Shown: positions 36,629 through 46,270, counted from the first letter of the stretch. The stretch is 64,000 bases of DNA from Mesoflavibacter zeaxanthinifaciens DSM 18436 (GCF_000422365.1 NZ_AULQ01000009.1:5001-69000), one strand, 5' to 3'. Translations and numbers: made by a program. The notes: generated by a model from the sequence alone, not told the origin.

Positions 36629-37392
36629 CCACGCTCTTCTAAATACATTTGACGCACTTTTTTAAATAACTCTGAAGAGTAAACAAAGTCGGTAACAGCT
36701 TTATTGTCTGTTTTAAAAATATCATAACGAGAACCTTCCCATTCTTTATAACCATTTTTTAAAAAGACAATTTTTTCACCAATTTGCATAACCGAGTTCA
36801 TGTCATGCGAGTTAATAACAGTAGTTATTTGATACTCTTCGGTAATTTCTTTAATTAAATCATCAATAACTATAGATGTTTTTGGGTCTAATCCAGAGTT
36901 AGGTTCGTCACAAAAAAGATACTTTGGTTTATTTACAATTGCGCGTGCAATAGCAACACGTTTTTGCATTCCTCCAGAAGCTTCGCTAGGCATTTTTTTA
37001 TGTGCATCTGCTAGATTAACTCGCTTTAAAACAAAGTCTACACGATCTTGCATTTCGCTTTTACTTTGTTTCGTAAACATTTTTAAAGGAAACATTACGT
37101 TTTCTTCAATTGTCATAGAATCAAAAAGTGCACTTCCTTGAAATACCATTCCTATCTGTGCTCTAATATCTCGCTTTTCGTCTTCACTTAATTTCGAAAA
37201 TATTTTACCATCATAAGCAATACTTCCTTGTTCATAGTTGAAAAGCCCAAGTAAACATTTTAAAAATACAGTTTTACCAGATCCACTTTGACCAATAATA
37301 AGGTTTGTTTTTCCTTTTTCAAAAGCGGTGTTAATTCCTTTTAGAATGTGAGCATCGCCAAATGATTTATGTAAATTTTTAACCTCTATCAT
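36625..37392 (-). CDS. ABC transporter ATP-binding protein, MlaF type
   Basis: The ATPase of a probable phospholipid transporter that maintains outer-membrane lipid asymmetry. The protein is 255 residues. Walker A is GQSGSGKT (34-41), the signature is ASGGMQKRVAIARA, Walker B ends YLFCDEPNSGLDP, and a switch histidine follows in VINSHDMNSV. Its start codon overlaps the end of the permease gene by one base (ATG at 37392), which indicates a tight pair. The MCE-domain (MlaD) partner is not in the window. Confidence 0.9.
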   Translation of the reverse strand: MIEVKNLHKSFGDAHILKGINTAFEKGKTNLIIGQSGSGKTVFLKCLLGLFNYEQGSIAYDGKIFSKLSEDEKRDIRAQIGMVFQGSALFDSMTIEENVMFPLKMFTKQSKSEMQDRVDFVLKRVNLADAHKKMPSEASGGMQKRVAIARAIVNKPKYLFCDEPNSGLDPKTSIVIDDLIKEITEEYQITTVINSHDMNSVMQIGEKIVFLKNGYKEWEGSRYDIFKTDNKAVTDFVYSSELFKKVRQMYLEERG

Positions 37393-38129
37393 TAGCTTAA
37401 AAGTAACTGAGTTAATAAATAGTTTAGTACGATAATTACAACACTAGTCCATACAAATGATGTTGTACTAGCTTTACCAACTTCTAAAGCTCCTCCTTTC
37501 ATATAATAACCATGATAAGACGGTACTGTGGCTAAAATAAAAGCAAAGATTAATGTTTTTATAAACGCATACGCCATATGAAAAGGAGTAAAGTCTAATT
37601 GTACACCTTCTATATAATCGCCCATACTTGCGTAACCGCCATATACACAAGCAGCAAGACCGCCAAGAATACCTAAAAACATTGAAATAGAAATAACAAA
37701 AGGGTAAAGCATTAACGAAATAAACTTAGGAAATACTAAATAATTTAAACTGTTTATACCCATAACTTCTAATGCGTCTATTTGTTCTGTAACACGCATT
37801 GTACCTATGCTTGAAGTAATAAAGGATCCAACTTTACCAGCCATAATAATCGACATAAATGTTGGTGCAAACTCTAAAATAATAGATTGTCTTGTGGCAA
37901 ATCCAACTAGGTTTTTTGGGATTAATGGATTGTCTATGTTTAAAGCTGTTTGTATCGTAACAACACCTCCAACAAAAAACGAAATAAAAGCAACAATACC
38001 TAAAGAACCAATAATTAAATCGTCTATTTCTTTTAAGATTAATTGCTTCATAACCGACCATTTGGTTGGTTTTTTAAACATTTCAGCAATCATCAAAAAG
38101 TAAGTGCCTAAATAATGAAGGTATAACAT
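37392..38129 (-). CDS. ABC transporter permease, MlaE type
   Basis: A 245-residue inner-membrane permease with five to six hydrophobic helices. The MlaE family is recognised from GGVVTIQTALN, EFAPTFMSIIMAGKVGSFITSS, GTMRVTEQIDALEVMGI and LVFPKFISLMLYPF. With the adjacent ATPase it should move phospholipids between membranes. It is the first gene of the pair and is divergent from the PafA-like phosphatase gene. Confidence 0.92.
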   Translation of the reverse strand: MLYLHYLGTYFLMIAEMFKKPTKWSVMKQLILKEIDDLIIGSLGIVAFISFFVGGVVTIQTALNIDNPLIPKNLVGFATRQSIILEFAPTFMSIIMAGKVGSFITSSIGTMRVTEQIDALEVMGINSLNYLVFPKFISLMLYPFVISISMFLGILGGLAACVYGGYASMGDYIEGVQLDFTPFHMAYAFIKTLIFAFILATVPSYHGYYMKGGALEVGKASTTSFVWTSVVIIVLNYLLTQLLLS

Positions 38130-38238
38130 ATCAATTTTTATTACTGCTAAAATATAAAATTCTAACAGCTTATTAACCTTAATTTCAAATTAGATGTCTT
38201 AAAAACTGTATTTTTGCAATCTAAATTTATTAAATTAT

Positions 38239-39903
38239 ATGAGACCATTACTTTCAATCTGCATTGTATTTTTATTATTTGCTTGCCAATCTCAAAAAGA
38301 AGCTATTTCAACTTCAACAGAAACTAATGTTCAACCTACTGAAAAAACAAAACTAGTGGTAGGAATTGTAGTTGATCAAATGAGATATGAGTACTTAACA
38401 AGATTTGAAAATAAATATGGAAATGGTGGATTTTTAAGATTAATAAACGAAGGTTTTAATTGTAAAAATAATCACTTTAATTATGTGCCAACCTATACAG
38501 GTCCAGGACACGCATCTGTTTTTACAGGTACAACACCAAAAAATCATGGAATTATAGCTAATAACTGGTACGACAAGTTTAGTGATAGTTTTGTGTATTG
38601 TGCAGGAGATACAACTGTGCAATCTGTTGGGACCATGGATAAAGCAGGACAAATGTCTCCACACAGAATGAAAACTACAACTTTTGCAGATGAAAATAGG
38701 TTGTTTACACAAATGAATGGAAAAACAATAGGCATATCTATAAAAGATCGTGGCGCAATTTTGCCAGCAGGACATAGTGCAAATGCAGCATATTGGTTTC
38801 ATGGGAAAGACCAAGGTCATTTTATTTCAAGTAGTTACTATTTTGAAACTTTACCACAATGGGTCAAAGATTTTAACGCAACAAATCCAGCCGAAAAATA
38901 TTTAACAGAATGGAATACTTTTTATGATATAGAGACATATACGGAAAGTGGAAGTGATTTAAACGATTTTGAAGGCGGATTTAGAGGAAAAGACACAGCA
39001 ACATTTCCTTATGATTTAAAAGCATTAAGTAAAACAAACGGAAACTATAATATTATTAAAGCAACACCTTACGGAAATAGTATTGTAACAGATTTTGCAA
39101 TAGCAGCTTTAATAGGAGAGCAATTGGGTAAAGATAATTATACAGATGTGTTAACAGTAAGTTATTCTAGCACAGATTATATTGGGCATAACTTTGGTGT
39201 AAATAGTAAAGAAATAGAAGACACATATATAAGGTTAGATAAAGAAATTGAACAATTATTAAATACGCTTGACGCGAAAGTGGGCAAAGAAAATTACACC
39301 GTCTTTTTAACGGCAGATCACGGAGCAGTTAATGTACCAGCGTATTTAGAAAGTGTAAAAATACCAGCAGGTTATTTTGATGGTGCAGCTTTTGAAGAAA
39401 AGGTAGGCAATATTACAATTGAAACTCACAAAGTGTCATCTTTCTTAAAAAATATTAGTAATCAGCAAATATTTTTAGATAGAGAAAAAATACAACAATT
39501 AGGCTTAGATTTAGTTGTAGTACAAGAGGCAATAGTAAACCAGATAATTACTTATGATCAAGTATATAAAGCATATACAGCGACTTCAATGAGTAATACT
39601 CAATACACAAAAGGAATTGAAAATTTATTGCAAAATGGATATAATCAAAAACGATCTGGAGATATTTTATTTGTTTTAGATCCAGCAGTAATACAGTATA
39701 GTAAAACAGGATCAACACATGGTTCTCCTTTAAATTATGATACACACGTACCTTTAATTTTTTATGGTAATGGTATTACAAAAGGACACACAACTGCATA
39801 TACAACTATACCAGATATAGCACCAACAATTTCTGCTTTATTGGGTATAACGTTTCCAAACGGAGCGACCGGTAAACCACTAGAATTTGTTTTAGAAAAT
39901 TAA
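38239..39903 (+). CDS. pafA: PafA-like alkaline phosphatase, lipoprotein
   Basis: A 554-residue alkaline-phosphatase-superfamily monoesterase that releases phosphate from organic phosphate outside the cytoplasm. A lipoprotein signal ends LLFAC with Cys16 lipidated. Active-site residues that match PafA are Asp46 (VVDQM), nucleophile Thr87 in TYTGPGHAS, Asn109, and the Lys169-x-Arg171 pair in SIKDRGA; later TADHGA and STHGSPL give the remaining metal ligands. TATTTTTG at 38209-38216 resembles a -7 element. The gene ends 4 bases into the opposing SdpI gene. Other phosphodiesterase substrates are possible. Confidence 0.88.
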   Translation: MRPLLSICIVFLLFACQSQKEAISTSTETNVQPTEKTKLVVGIVVDQMRYEYLTRFENKYGNGGFLRLINEGFNCKNNHFNYVPTYTGPGHASVFTGTTPKNHGIIANNWYDKFSDSFVYCAGDTTVQSVGTMDKAGQMSPHRMKTTTFADENRLFTQMNGKTIGISIKDRGAILPAGHSANAAYWFHGKDQGHFISSSYYFETLPQWVKDFNATNPAEKYLTEWNTFYDIETYTESGSDLNDFEGGFRGKDTATFPYDLKALSKTNGNYNIIKATPYGNSIVTDFAIAALIGEQLGKDNYTDVLTVSYSSTDYIGHNFGVNSKEIEDTYIRLDKEIEQLLNTLDAKVGKENYTVFLTADHGAVNVPAYLESVKIPAGYFDGAAFEEKVGNITIETHKVSSFLKNISNQQIFLDREKIQQLGLDLVVVQEAIVNQIITYDQVYKAYTATSMSNTQYTKGIENLLQNGYNQKRSGDILFVLDPAVIQYSKTGSTHGSPLNYDTHVPLIFYGNGITKGHTTAYTTIPDIAPTISALLGITFPNGATGKPLEFVLEN

Positions 39904-40247
39904 GGAAAACGTTTTTTAAGCTCGTTTTCAGTCTTAAAAAGTAAAAAGATTACAGAGCCAAATATTAAAGCCAAGCTAATAAAAAGTTTGGCTTTATTGT
40001 TTATTGTAATTAATAATGAAATGTTGCTTGTCAAGATTAAAAATACACCGCAAAACATTAAAATTTTAGCTGAATATTTTTGTGAAAAATCCCATTGTTC
40101 TTGATTTTTCATAGAACGAGTTGTTCTGTATCCATAAAGCATATTGATGTTTTTAGGCGGAAATTTGAACATTACAAAACCTGTAATCATAAAAATGATT
40201 CCGCTTAAAAAACTTGTAAAAAGTAAGTTTTCTACAAGAAAATTCAT
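39900..40247 (-). CDS. SdpI family membrane protein
   Basis: A 115-residue protein with three hydrophobic helices and the SdpI signature YGYRTTRSMKNQEQW after the first helix. In Bacillus, SdpI is an immunity protein against a secreted killing factor, but most family members have no known role and no toxin gene is visible here. It begins 6 bases after the acyl-CoA-binding protein gene and probably belongs to the lipid operon. Confidence 0.82.
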   Translation of the reverse strand: MNFLVENLLFTSFLSGIIFMITGFVMFKFPPKNINMLYGYRTTRSMKNQEQWDFSQKYSAKILMFCGVFLILTSNISLLITINNKAKLFISLALIFGSVIFLLFKTENELKKRFP

Positions 40248-40253
40248 AGTTAT

Positions 40254-40535
40254 TTATTTTCTGTATAAGAAATAGTTGTTAACTAAGTCAATGTATTTCT
40301 GCTTAGCTTCGTTTGCAGAAATATTTTTTGTTTGAAATAATGCATTAGTTTTAAAAGCATTAATTATTTGCTTTTTGCTGCTCGGACTTCCATAGTCATT
40401 AGTAGCTCTTTTGTAATAAGCGTAGAGACGTAACAAGAAATCTGCAGGAAAAGGTTCCTTATGTTTATTGATTTGTGCTACAGCCTCTTGAAAGGCTTTT
40501 TCAAGTTCTTCGGAAGTCATCTTAAATTTCGGCAA
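40254..40535 (-). CDS. Acyl-CoA-binding protein
   Basis: A 93-residue soluble four-helix protein of the ACBP family, which binds long-chain acyl-CoA. LEKAFQEAVAQIN, LLRLYAYYKRATNDYG and the KKQIINAFKTNALF region follow the family pattern, although the usual tryptophan of the helix-3 signature is replaced (AFKT). ACBP is mainly eukaryotic but known in some bacteria, including Bacteroidota. Its start lies 14 bases inside the psd gene, which ties it to phospholipid synthesis. Confidence 0.88.
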   Translation of the reverse strand: MPKFKMTSEELEKAFQEAVAQINKHKEPFPADFLLRLYAYYKRATNDYGSPSSKKQIINAFKTNALFQTKNISANEAKQKYIDLVNNYFLYRK

Positions 40536-41172
40536 TAATACTTTCGCCTCCTTTTACTTTTTGGTTTAATTCTACCTTTATATTAGTGTCCAAAGGTAAA
40601 AATAAATCTACTCTTGACCCAAATTTTATAAAACCAGAGTCTGTACCTTGCACAGCAGCGTCACCTTCTACAGCATAATTAACGATACGCTTTGCTAAAG
40701 CACCGGCTATTTGTCTGTATAAAACTTCTCCATAAATAGGATTTTCTACGACAACTGTAGTACGTTCGTTTTCTGTACTAGCTTTAGGATGCCAAGCTAC
40801 AAGGTATTTACCAGGATGATATTTGCTAAAGTTTACCTTTCCGCTAATAGGGTATCTTGTAACATGTACGTTAATAGGAGACATAAAAACACTTACTTGA
40901 AGTCTTTTTTCTTTAAAGTATTCTGGCTCAAAAACCTCTTCTATTACTACCACTTTACCGTCTACGGGCGATACAACAGTATTGTCGTTTAATATGGTGT
41001 TTCTTTTGGGATTTCTAAAAAATTGAAGTATTAAAAACAAGAAAACAAATAGCGTAAAAAATAATACGTACTTAAGCCATAGCGCTATTACAAATGTGTC
41101 TACCACAACTGCAGAAATAGCAATAAACAAAAACGTAATTGCTATAATTTTAAAACCTTCTTTATGAAACAT
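40522..41172 (-). CDS. psd: Phosphatidylserine decarboxylase family protein
   Basis: Converts phosphatidylserine to phosphatidylethanolamine at the inner membrane. The protein is 216 residues with one or two N-terminal helices (about 8-52), the conserved VVSPVDGKV (Asp71) and NVHVTRYP (His103), and a self-cleavage site at Gly185-Ser186 in KFGSRVDLFLP, where the serine becomes the pyruvoyl group. The FGS-R form belongs to the short PSD-A type. It overlaps cdsA by 11 bases upstream and the ACBP gene by 14 bases downstream. Confidence 0.92.
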   Translation of the reverse strand: MFHKEGFKIIAITFLFIAISAVVVDTFVIALWLKYVLFFTLFVFLFLILQFFRNPKRNTILNDNTVVSPVDGKVVVIEEVFEPEYFKEKRLQVSVFMSPINVHVTRYPISGKVNFSKYHPGKYLVAWHPKASTENERTTVVVENPIYGEVLYRQIAGALAKRIVNYAVEGDAAVQGTDSGFIKFGSRVDLFLPLDTNIKVELNQKVKGGESIIAEI

Positions 41173-41986
41173 AGTTTACAATTCTTAAAAACAAATAAAT
41201 AAAAGGAGCTGCAAATATAATACTATCAAAACGATCTAATAAACCGCCATGCCCAGGCATTATAACTCCGCTATCTTTAACGTTAGCTTGGCGTTTTATT
41301 TTAGATTCTATTAAATCTCCAAGCGTTCCTATAACACTTATAATAATACTTAATATTAGCCAATTAGTAAAAGTTAAATGGCTGTCTGTAAATTTAAATA
41401 TAAAATAACTAGCAATGGTTGCAAAAAACAATCCTCCTAAAAATCCTTCGACAGTTTTTTTTGGTGAAATGCTAGGAAACAGTTTTTGTTTACCAAAATT
41501 TTTACCAACTAGATAAGCAAAAGTGTCATTAACCCAAACTAAAATAAAAGAGCCTAATATAAGAACTGGGTTAAATAGTTTTCCGTGTTTACCTATTAAA
41601 ACTAAAAACACAAAACCACTTGCTAAATAAAAGGTGGTAATTATATATCTTTTTGAGCTAAATAAAGGTATTTTTTTCTCAGAGAATAAATCTTTAATCA
41701 GTAGTAATTGAACAAAAATAGTAATGACTTGAAGGATTTGAGTAGCTTCTACTAATCCTATATGAGAGTTCATTACAAACTGCCAATACCCGAAAATAAA
41801 ATACATTATTGTAAAGATAATATATGGGTATAAGCTTTTTAGTTGTATAAGTTTACAAAACTCTGCCATACAAATCATTCCAAACACGTAAAAAAGTATA
41901 ACAAATGCGTGCTCGTTAAATAACGAAAGGATAAGCAGGGTTATATATAAAATTCCAGATAGACCTCTGGTTAATGTTTCGCTCAT
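41162..41986 (-). CDS. cdsA: Phosphatidate cytidylyltransferase
   Basis: CdsA makes CDP-diacylglycerol from phosphatidate and CTP, the branch-point precursor of membrane phospholipids. The protein is 274 residues with about seven to eight hydrophobic helices. The family signature near the C terminus is present as KRQANVKDSG followed by MPGHGGLLDRFDS. It overlaps psd by 11 bases and follows the LUD gene by 4 bases. The enzyme pair CdsA and Psd being co-expressed fits phosphatidylethanolamine production; the synthase PssA is elsewhere. Confidence 0.93.
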   Translation of the reverse strand: MSETLTRGLSGILYITLLILSLFNEHAFVILFYVFGMICMAEFCKLIQLKSLYPYIIFTIMYFIFGYWQFVMNSHIGLVEATQILQVITIFVQLLLIKDLFSEKKIPLFSSKRYIITTFYLASGFVFLVLIGKHGKLFNPVLILGSFILVWVNDTFAYLVGKNFGKQKLFPSISPKKTVEGFLGGLFFATIASYFIFKFTDSHLTFTNWLILSIIISVIGTLGDLIESKIKRQANVKDSGVIMPGHGGLLDRFDSIIFAAPFIYLFLRIVNYVS

Positions 41987-41990
41987 AAAA

Positions 41991-42599
41991 CTATAAATCT
42001 TCTAACAACAGCAAATATAAGTTTTTTGTGCTGCTTCCGTAAGATAAAAAGTCTTTTTCCTCTTCTAGCTTAAAATGTTTAATCGTAGTGATGTTTGTTG
42101 GAAGTTTACTTGGGTTTTTGCTTTTAATTTCTCTTAACCCTTCACTAATTGTTGGTACTATTTGACTTGTAGTAGCAAAAACGATTACATTATTAGGAAA
42201 TTCATTTAGTTTATTCTCTGCTAATTGATTAGAGCTTACTAATAAAGACCCATCATTTGCAATTAGGTTTTCGCAAGTGGTGATAAAGTAAGTACATTGT
42301 GATAAGTTTTGTCCAACGTTTAATTGAGCACTTTTAAATTTATCTTCAAGGTTTTTATCGTAGAAAAAAGCTTTATGATCTTCCCAACTGTTTTCTATTA
42401 TAATATTGTTGAGGTTATCGTACACTTCGTCTAACGAGTCGCAATACAAAAATTTGCCACCATTTTTTTTGAAGTTTATAGTAAAACTTTCGTCAATTGG
42501 TAGCTCAACTTTTGGCATGTATTTGCCTCGTTCATTAGACTTTATGTCTTCCTTTTTCTTTTCAGATTTAGAACTAAATAACTTTCTAAAAAGACTCAT
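41991..42599 (-). CDS. LUD domain-containing protein
   Basis: A 202-residue protein matching the LUD (LutC/YkgG-like) fold. The glycine-rich and acidic C-terminal half with CENLIANDGSLLVSSNQ, NVIVFATTSQIVPTISEG and LLLLEDL is typical. LutC is linked to lactate oxidation, but no lutA or lutB is present and the gene leads a phospholipid operon, so a lactate role is doubtful. A CAAATATA (TATATTTG on the minus strand) at 42638-42645 is a likely -7 element. Confidence 0.75.
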   Translation of the reverse strand: MSLFRKLFSSKSEKKKEDIKSNERGKYMPKVELPIDESFTINFKKNGGKFLYCDSLDEVYDNLNNIIIENSWEDHKAFFYDKNLEDKFKSAQLNVGQNLSQCTYFITTCENLIANDGSLLVSSNQLAENKLNEFPNNVIVFATTSQIVPTISEGLREIKSKNPSKLPTNITTIKHFKLEEEKDFLSYGSSTKNLYLLLLEDL

Positions 42600-42644
42600 T
42601 TACTTTGCTATAATCAATTTTCTTTTTTGAACTATATCAAATAT

Positions 42645-42687
42645 AAAAAAACTTAGACTATCTAAAGAGATAATCTAAGTTTTTTGT
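42645..42687. terminator. Terminator between ftsH and the LUD-cdsA unit
   Basis: Arms at about 42645-42662 and 42667-42686 (core ACTTAGACTATCT with AGATAATCTAAGT, one wobble/mismatch) with A and T runs on both sides. On the minus strand it ends the rsfS-ftsH transcript. The upstream part overlaps the probable promoter of the LUD gene. Confidence 0.78.
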
Positions 42688-42713
42688 GTTTAAATACTAT
42701 AAATATGTTCTGT

Positions 42714-44675
42714 TTACTCTTCTTCTTCAGATTTTTGATCTGTAAGCTGAACTTCTTTTTTAAAGTTTCTTTCTCCAAAAATCTTTTCTAAATTGTCTTT
42801 AAAAATCACTTCTTTTTCTAGTAAGACTTCAGCTAACTCGGTTAATTTATCTTTGTTTTCTTCAAGAAGGTTGACAGCTCTTTGGTATTGAGTCTCTATA
42901 ATATCTGAAATTTCTTTATCAATTAGTTCTGCTGTTTGTTCACTATATGGTTTAGAGAATCCATATTCGTTTTGACCAGATGAATCGTAGTAGGTTAAGT
43001 TTCCTACTTTGTCGCTTAATCCATAAACAGTAACCATTGCTCTAGCTTGTTTTGTAACTTTTTCTAAGTCACTTAAAGCTCCAGTAGATATTTTATCAAA
43101 AATAACTTTCTCTGCAGCACGACCACCAAGAGCGGCACACATTTCGTCTAGCATTTGCTCTGGTCTAACAATTAAACGTTCTTCTGGTAAATACCATGCA
43201 GCACCTAAAGATCTACCACGTGGTACAATAGTTACTTTTACCAATGGTGCAGCATGTTCTAGCATCCAACTAACAGTTGCGTGACCTGCTTCATGAAAAG
43301 CAATTGCACGTTTTTCTTCTGGTGTAACAATTTTATTTTTCTTTTCTAAACCACCAATAATTCTGTCTACAGCATCTAAAAAGTCTTGTTTTTCTACTGC
43401 CTTTTTATTGTTTCTAGCAGCAATTAAGGCTGCCTCATTACATAGGTTAGCAATGTCTGCACCTGAAAAACCTGGTGTTTGTTTAGATAAAAAGTCAAGG
43501 TCTAAACCTTCAGCTTTTTTTAGAGGTCTTAAGTGGACTTCAAATATTTCTTTACGCTCTCTAACGTCTGGAAGATCTACAAAAATTTGTCTGTCAAAAC
43601 GTCCTGCACGCATTAAAGCTTTATCTAATATATCTGCACGGTTAGTTGCTGCAAGTACAATTACGTTAGTATTTGTTCCAAAACCATCCATCTCGGTTAG
43701 TAATTGGTTAAGCGTATTTTCACGCTCGTCATTACTTCCAGACATTGCGTTTTTGCCTCTTGCACGACCAATAGCATCAATCTCATCAATAAAAATAATT
43801 GAAGGCGATTTTTCTTTAGCTTGCTTAAATAGGTCACGTACACGTGATGCACCAACACCAACAAACATTTCTACAAAGTCAGAACCAGAAAGCGAGAAAA
43901 AAGGGACTTGTGCTTCTCCTGCTACTGCTTTTGCAAGTAAAGTTTTACCTGTTCCTGGAGGACCAACTAGTAATGCTCCTTTAGGGATTTTACCACCTAA
44001 GGATGTATATTTTTCTGGGTTTTTAAGGAAATCTACAATTTCTTGAACTTCTTCTTTAGCACCTTCTAAACCAGCAACGTCTTTAAAGGATGTTTTTACA
44101 TCTGTTTTTTCGTCAAATAGTTTTGCTTTAGATTTTCCTATGTTAAAGATCTGTCCGCCAGCTCCGCCACCGCCACCAGAAGACATACGTCTCATGATGA
44201 AAATCCAAACTCCAATTAGTAAAATAAAAGGAAGTAGGCTAAATAATAACTCGCCCCAAGGGTTAGTTTCGGTTTTATATTCAACAGATGTAGAAATGCT
44301 GTTGTTTGCTTTTATTTCTTTTAACTGATTTTCAAAATTTTGAAGATCACCAAATTCGAAAGTGTAATTTGGTATGTTATTAGAATCTCCAAATAATGCA
44401 GTTGGTATAGACTTTTTGTGTACTTCTTTTTCTTCTGCTTCTTTAGTTAAGTAAACTTTTGCTTCTCTTCTGTTAACAATATCTACTTTTTCTACGTCTC
44501 CATCTTTTAAGTATTGAAAAAATTGTGCTGGAGATGTTTTATTTTCTCCGCTTAAAGCATCGCTTCCAAAAAAGTTTAAACCAATGAAGAATAAAAATAA
44601 ACCTGCGTATATCCAATAAGGATTAAACTTAGGTTTTTTTGGAGGTATTGTTTTTTTATTTTTATTGTTTGCCAT
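42714..44675 (-). CDS. ftsH: ATP-dependent zinc metalloprotease FtsH
   Basis: A membrane-anchored AAA+ protease of 653 residues that degrades misfolded membrane proteins and regulatory targets. Two transmembrane helices (about 21-38 and 143-162) flank a periplasmic domain. Walker A is GPPGTGKT (238-245), followed by [12 protein letters not shown] and the second region of homology RAGRFDRQ. The zinc site is HEAGH (461-465). It starts 9 bases after rsfS on the minus strand and is followed by a terminator. Confidence 0.96.
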   Translation of the reverse strand: MANNKNKKTIPPKKPKFNPYWIYAGLFLFFIGLNFFGSDALSGENKTSPAQFFQYLKDGDVEKVDIVNRREAKVYLTKEAEEKEVHKKSIPTALFGDSNNIPNYTFEFGDLQNFENQLKEIKANNSISTSVEYKTETNPWGELLFSLLPFILLIGVWIFIMRRMSSGGGGGAGGQIFNIGKSKAKLFDEKTDVKTSFKDVAGLEGAKEEVQEIVDFLKNPEKYTSLGGKIPKGALLVGPPGTGKTLLAKAVAGEAQVPFFSLSGSDFVEMFVGVGASRVRDLFKQAKEKSPSIIFIDEIDAIGRARGKNAMSGSNDERENTLNQLLTEMDGFGTNTNVIVLAATNRADILDKALMRAGRFDRQIFVDLPDVRERKEIFEVHLRPLKKAEGLDLDFLSKQTPGFSGADIANLCNEAALIAARNNKKAVEKQDFLDAVDRIIGGLEKKNKIVTPEEKRAIAFHEAGHATVSWMLEHAAPLVKVTIVPRGRSLGAAWYLPEERLIVRPEQMLDEMCAALGGRAAEKVIFDKISTGALSDLEKVTKQARAMVTVYGLSDKVGNLTYYDSSGQNEYGFSKPYSEQTAELIDKEISDIIETQYQRAVNLLEENKDKLTELAEVLLEKEVIFKDNLEKIFGERNFKKEVQLTDQKSEEEE

Positions 44676-44684
44676 GTATTGTTA

Positions 44685-45056
44685 TTAATAATTTGTTTTT
44701 ATAGCTGTTACTTTGGCATCTCCCCAAAGACTTTCTATATCATAATATTCTCTAATGTGTTTTTGAAACACATGTACAACTACGTTAACATAGTCCATTA
44801 AAACCCATTCTGCATTGTCTTCGCCTTCTATATGCCAAGGTTTGTCTTGTAATGTTTTGCTTACTTTTTTTTGTATAGAATTAACTATGGCGTTAACTTG
44901 TGTATTTGATGTACCTTCACAGATAACAAAGTAATCACAAACAGTGTTTTCTATTTCTCTAAGATCGAGAATGTTAATTTCTTTTCCTTTTACATCTTCA
45001 ATTCCGCCTATAATTGAGGTTATAAGTAGATCTGCGTTAGATTCTTTTTTCGCCAT
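44685..45056 (-). CDS. rsfS: Ribosomal silencing factor RsfS
   Basis: RsfS binds ribosomal protein uL14 and blocks subunit joining when nutrients are scarce. The protein is 123 residues. The signature is DYFVICEGTSNTQVNAIV, followed by the strand WVLMDYVNVVVHVF and EYYDIESLWGDA near the end. CAAAGTTA at 45076-45083 (TAACTTTG on the minus strand) is a probable -7 element. It forms an operon with ftsH and is divergent from birA. Confidence 0.95.
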   Translation of the reverse strand: MAKKESNADLLITSIIGGIEDVKGKEINILDLREIENTVCDYFVICEGTSNTQVNAIVNSIQKKVSKTLQDKPWHIEGEDNAEWVLMDYVNVVVHVFQKHIREYYDIESLWGDAKVTAIKTNY

Positions 45057-45150
45057 TAATAAGATTTAATTTGTGCAAAGTTATTATTTTTAAGTTCTTT
45101 ATACTTTAAAAAAATCATAAGATTTTATAATACGAAGATAACTATTTAAT

Positions 45151-45879
45151 ATGCGTATAATCAAACTTAATGCCATCGATTCTACAAATTTGTTTCTTCG
45201 AAGTTTATCTATCGATACCAATGTAGAAGATTTTACCGTAGTTGTAGCTAAACATCAAACTAAAGGTCGTGGTCAAATGGGTACTGTTTGGTCGTCTCAA
45301 GACACTAAAAACCTCACTTTTAGTGTGTTTAAAAGGTTTGTAAATTTAAAGCTTGATCAACATTTTGTGATTAGTATGGTTGCTAGTTTGGCTGTAATTA
45401 ATACACTAAAAAAACTAAACTTACCAAAATTAAGTGTCAAATGGCCTAACGACATTTTGTCAGCAAATAAAAAGATATGTGGTATTTTGATTGAAAACGT
45501 TATTAAACAAAATAATGTAGCAGCTACAGTTGTTGGTATTGGTTTAAACGTAAATCAAGTTAATTTTTCTAATTTACCTCAAGCGTCTTCTTTATTAAAT
45601 GTTACAGGTATATCTTATGATTTGGATGAATTACTTCAATCTATTTTAAAAGAGTTAGAAATCCTTTTTGATTTAGTTGAAAGTAATCAATTTAAAACTA
45701 TTAAAACAACTTACGAGTCTTATTTGTTTAGAAAAGATAAACCTTCTACATTTAAAAATGAAGAAGGTTTATTTTCTGGTTTTATTAAAGGAGTTTCTAA
45801 TGAAGGTCTTCTAGAAGTTTTATTAGAAGATAATATATTAAAAACGTTCGATTTAAAAACAATTAAGCTACTGTATTAA
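45151..45879 (+). CDS. birA: Biotin--[acetyl-CoA-carboxylase] ligase (no repressor domain)
   Basis: Attaches biotin to the biotin-carrier protein of acetyl-CoA carboxylase through biotinyl-AMP. The protein is 242 residues with TKGRGQMGTVWSS (biotin/ATP-binding loop), VKWPNDI and CGILIENV. It has no N-terminal helix-turn-helix, so it is a monofunctional class I ligase and not a repressor. Its last 17 bases overlap the end of the opposing SRPBCC gene. Confidence 0.93.
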   Translation: MRIIKLNAIDSTNLFLRSLSIDTNVEDFTVVVAKHQTKGRGQMGTVWSSQDTKNLTFSVFKRFVNLKLDQHFVISMVASLAVINTLKKLNLPKLSVKWPNDILSANKKICGILIENVIKQNNVAATVVGIGLNVNQVNFSNLPQASSLLNVTGISYDLDELLQSILKELEILFDLVESNQFKTIKTTYESYLFRKDKPSTFKNEEGLFSGFIKGVSNEGLLEVLLEDNILKTFDLKTIKLLY

Positions 45880-46270
45880 TAGCATTAGGCATGTTGCTAG
45901 CCAATGTTTCTATAAATTTATTGATAGGTCCTTTAATCATCATAGCCATCATAGCATTAAACTGACCTTCAAAAATTAATTGCACTTCGCTAGTTGTTGC
46001 ATCAATTTCAGAGATATTTCCTGTTAAAGAAAAGTCTATTTTACCACCAGCAGCACCTAAAACAATTTGGTTAGGCGGTGTTGTTTCTTTCTTTTTAAGT
46101 ACAATTTCTGGCATTCCTTTTAAGGCAAACAAAAACTTATCGTTATCTAAAACTTCAAATTTGCTTATGTTTTCTGGCATAAGATTTTCAAAATTTTTTA
46201 CATCGCTTAAAAAGTTAAATGTGTCTTGAGCAGATTTATTTACTGTAACTTTTGGAGATTCTAATTTCAT
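45863..46270 (-). CDS. SRPBCC (START-like) family protein
   Basis: A 135-residue soluble protein with the SRPBCC/polyketide cyclase or CoxG-like fold: an N-terminal strand and helix (KVTVNKSAQDTFNFLSDVKNFENLMP), alternating strands, and a long C-terminal helix (MMAMMIKGPINKFIETLAS). It likely binds a hydrophobic ligand. No cofactor or catalytic residue is obvious. It sits 35 bases downstream of pyrE and may be co-transcribed with it. Confidence 0.8.
   Translation of the reverse strand: MKLESPKVTVNKSAQDTFNFLSDVKNFENLMPENISKFEVLDNDKFLFALKGMPEIVLKKKETTPPNQIVLGAAGGKIDFSLTGNISEIDATTSEVQLIFEGQFNAMMAMMIKGPINKFIETLASNMPNAINTVA

Noticed and set aside
39900-40247. SdpI as immunity part of a toxin system
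   Set aside because: No SdpC-like toxin or SdpR regulator gene is nearby and the gene sits in a lipid operon, so an immunity role is not supported.
43408-44046. 212-codon plus-strand open frame opposite ftsH
   Set aside because: It is antisense to the conserved AAA+ domain of FtsH, with no recognisable protein features.
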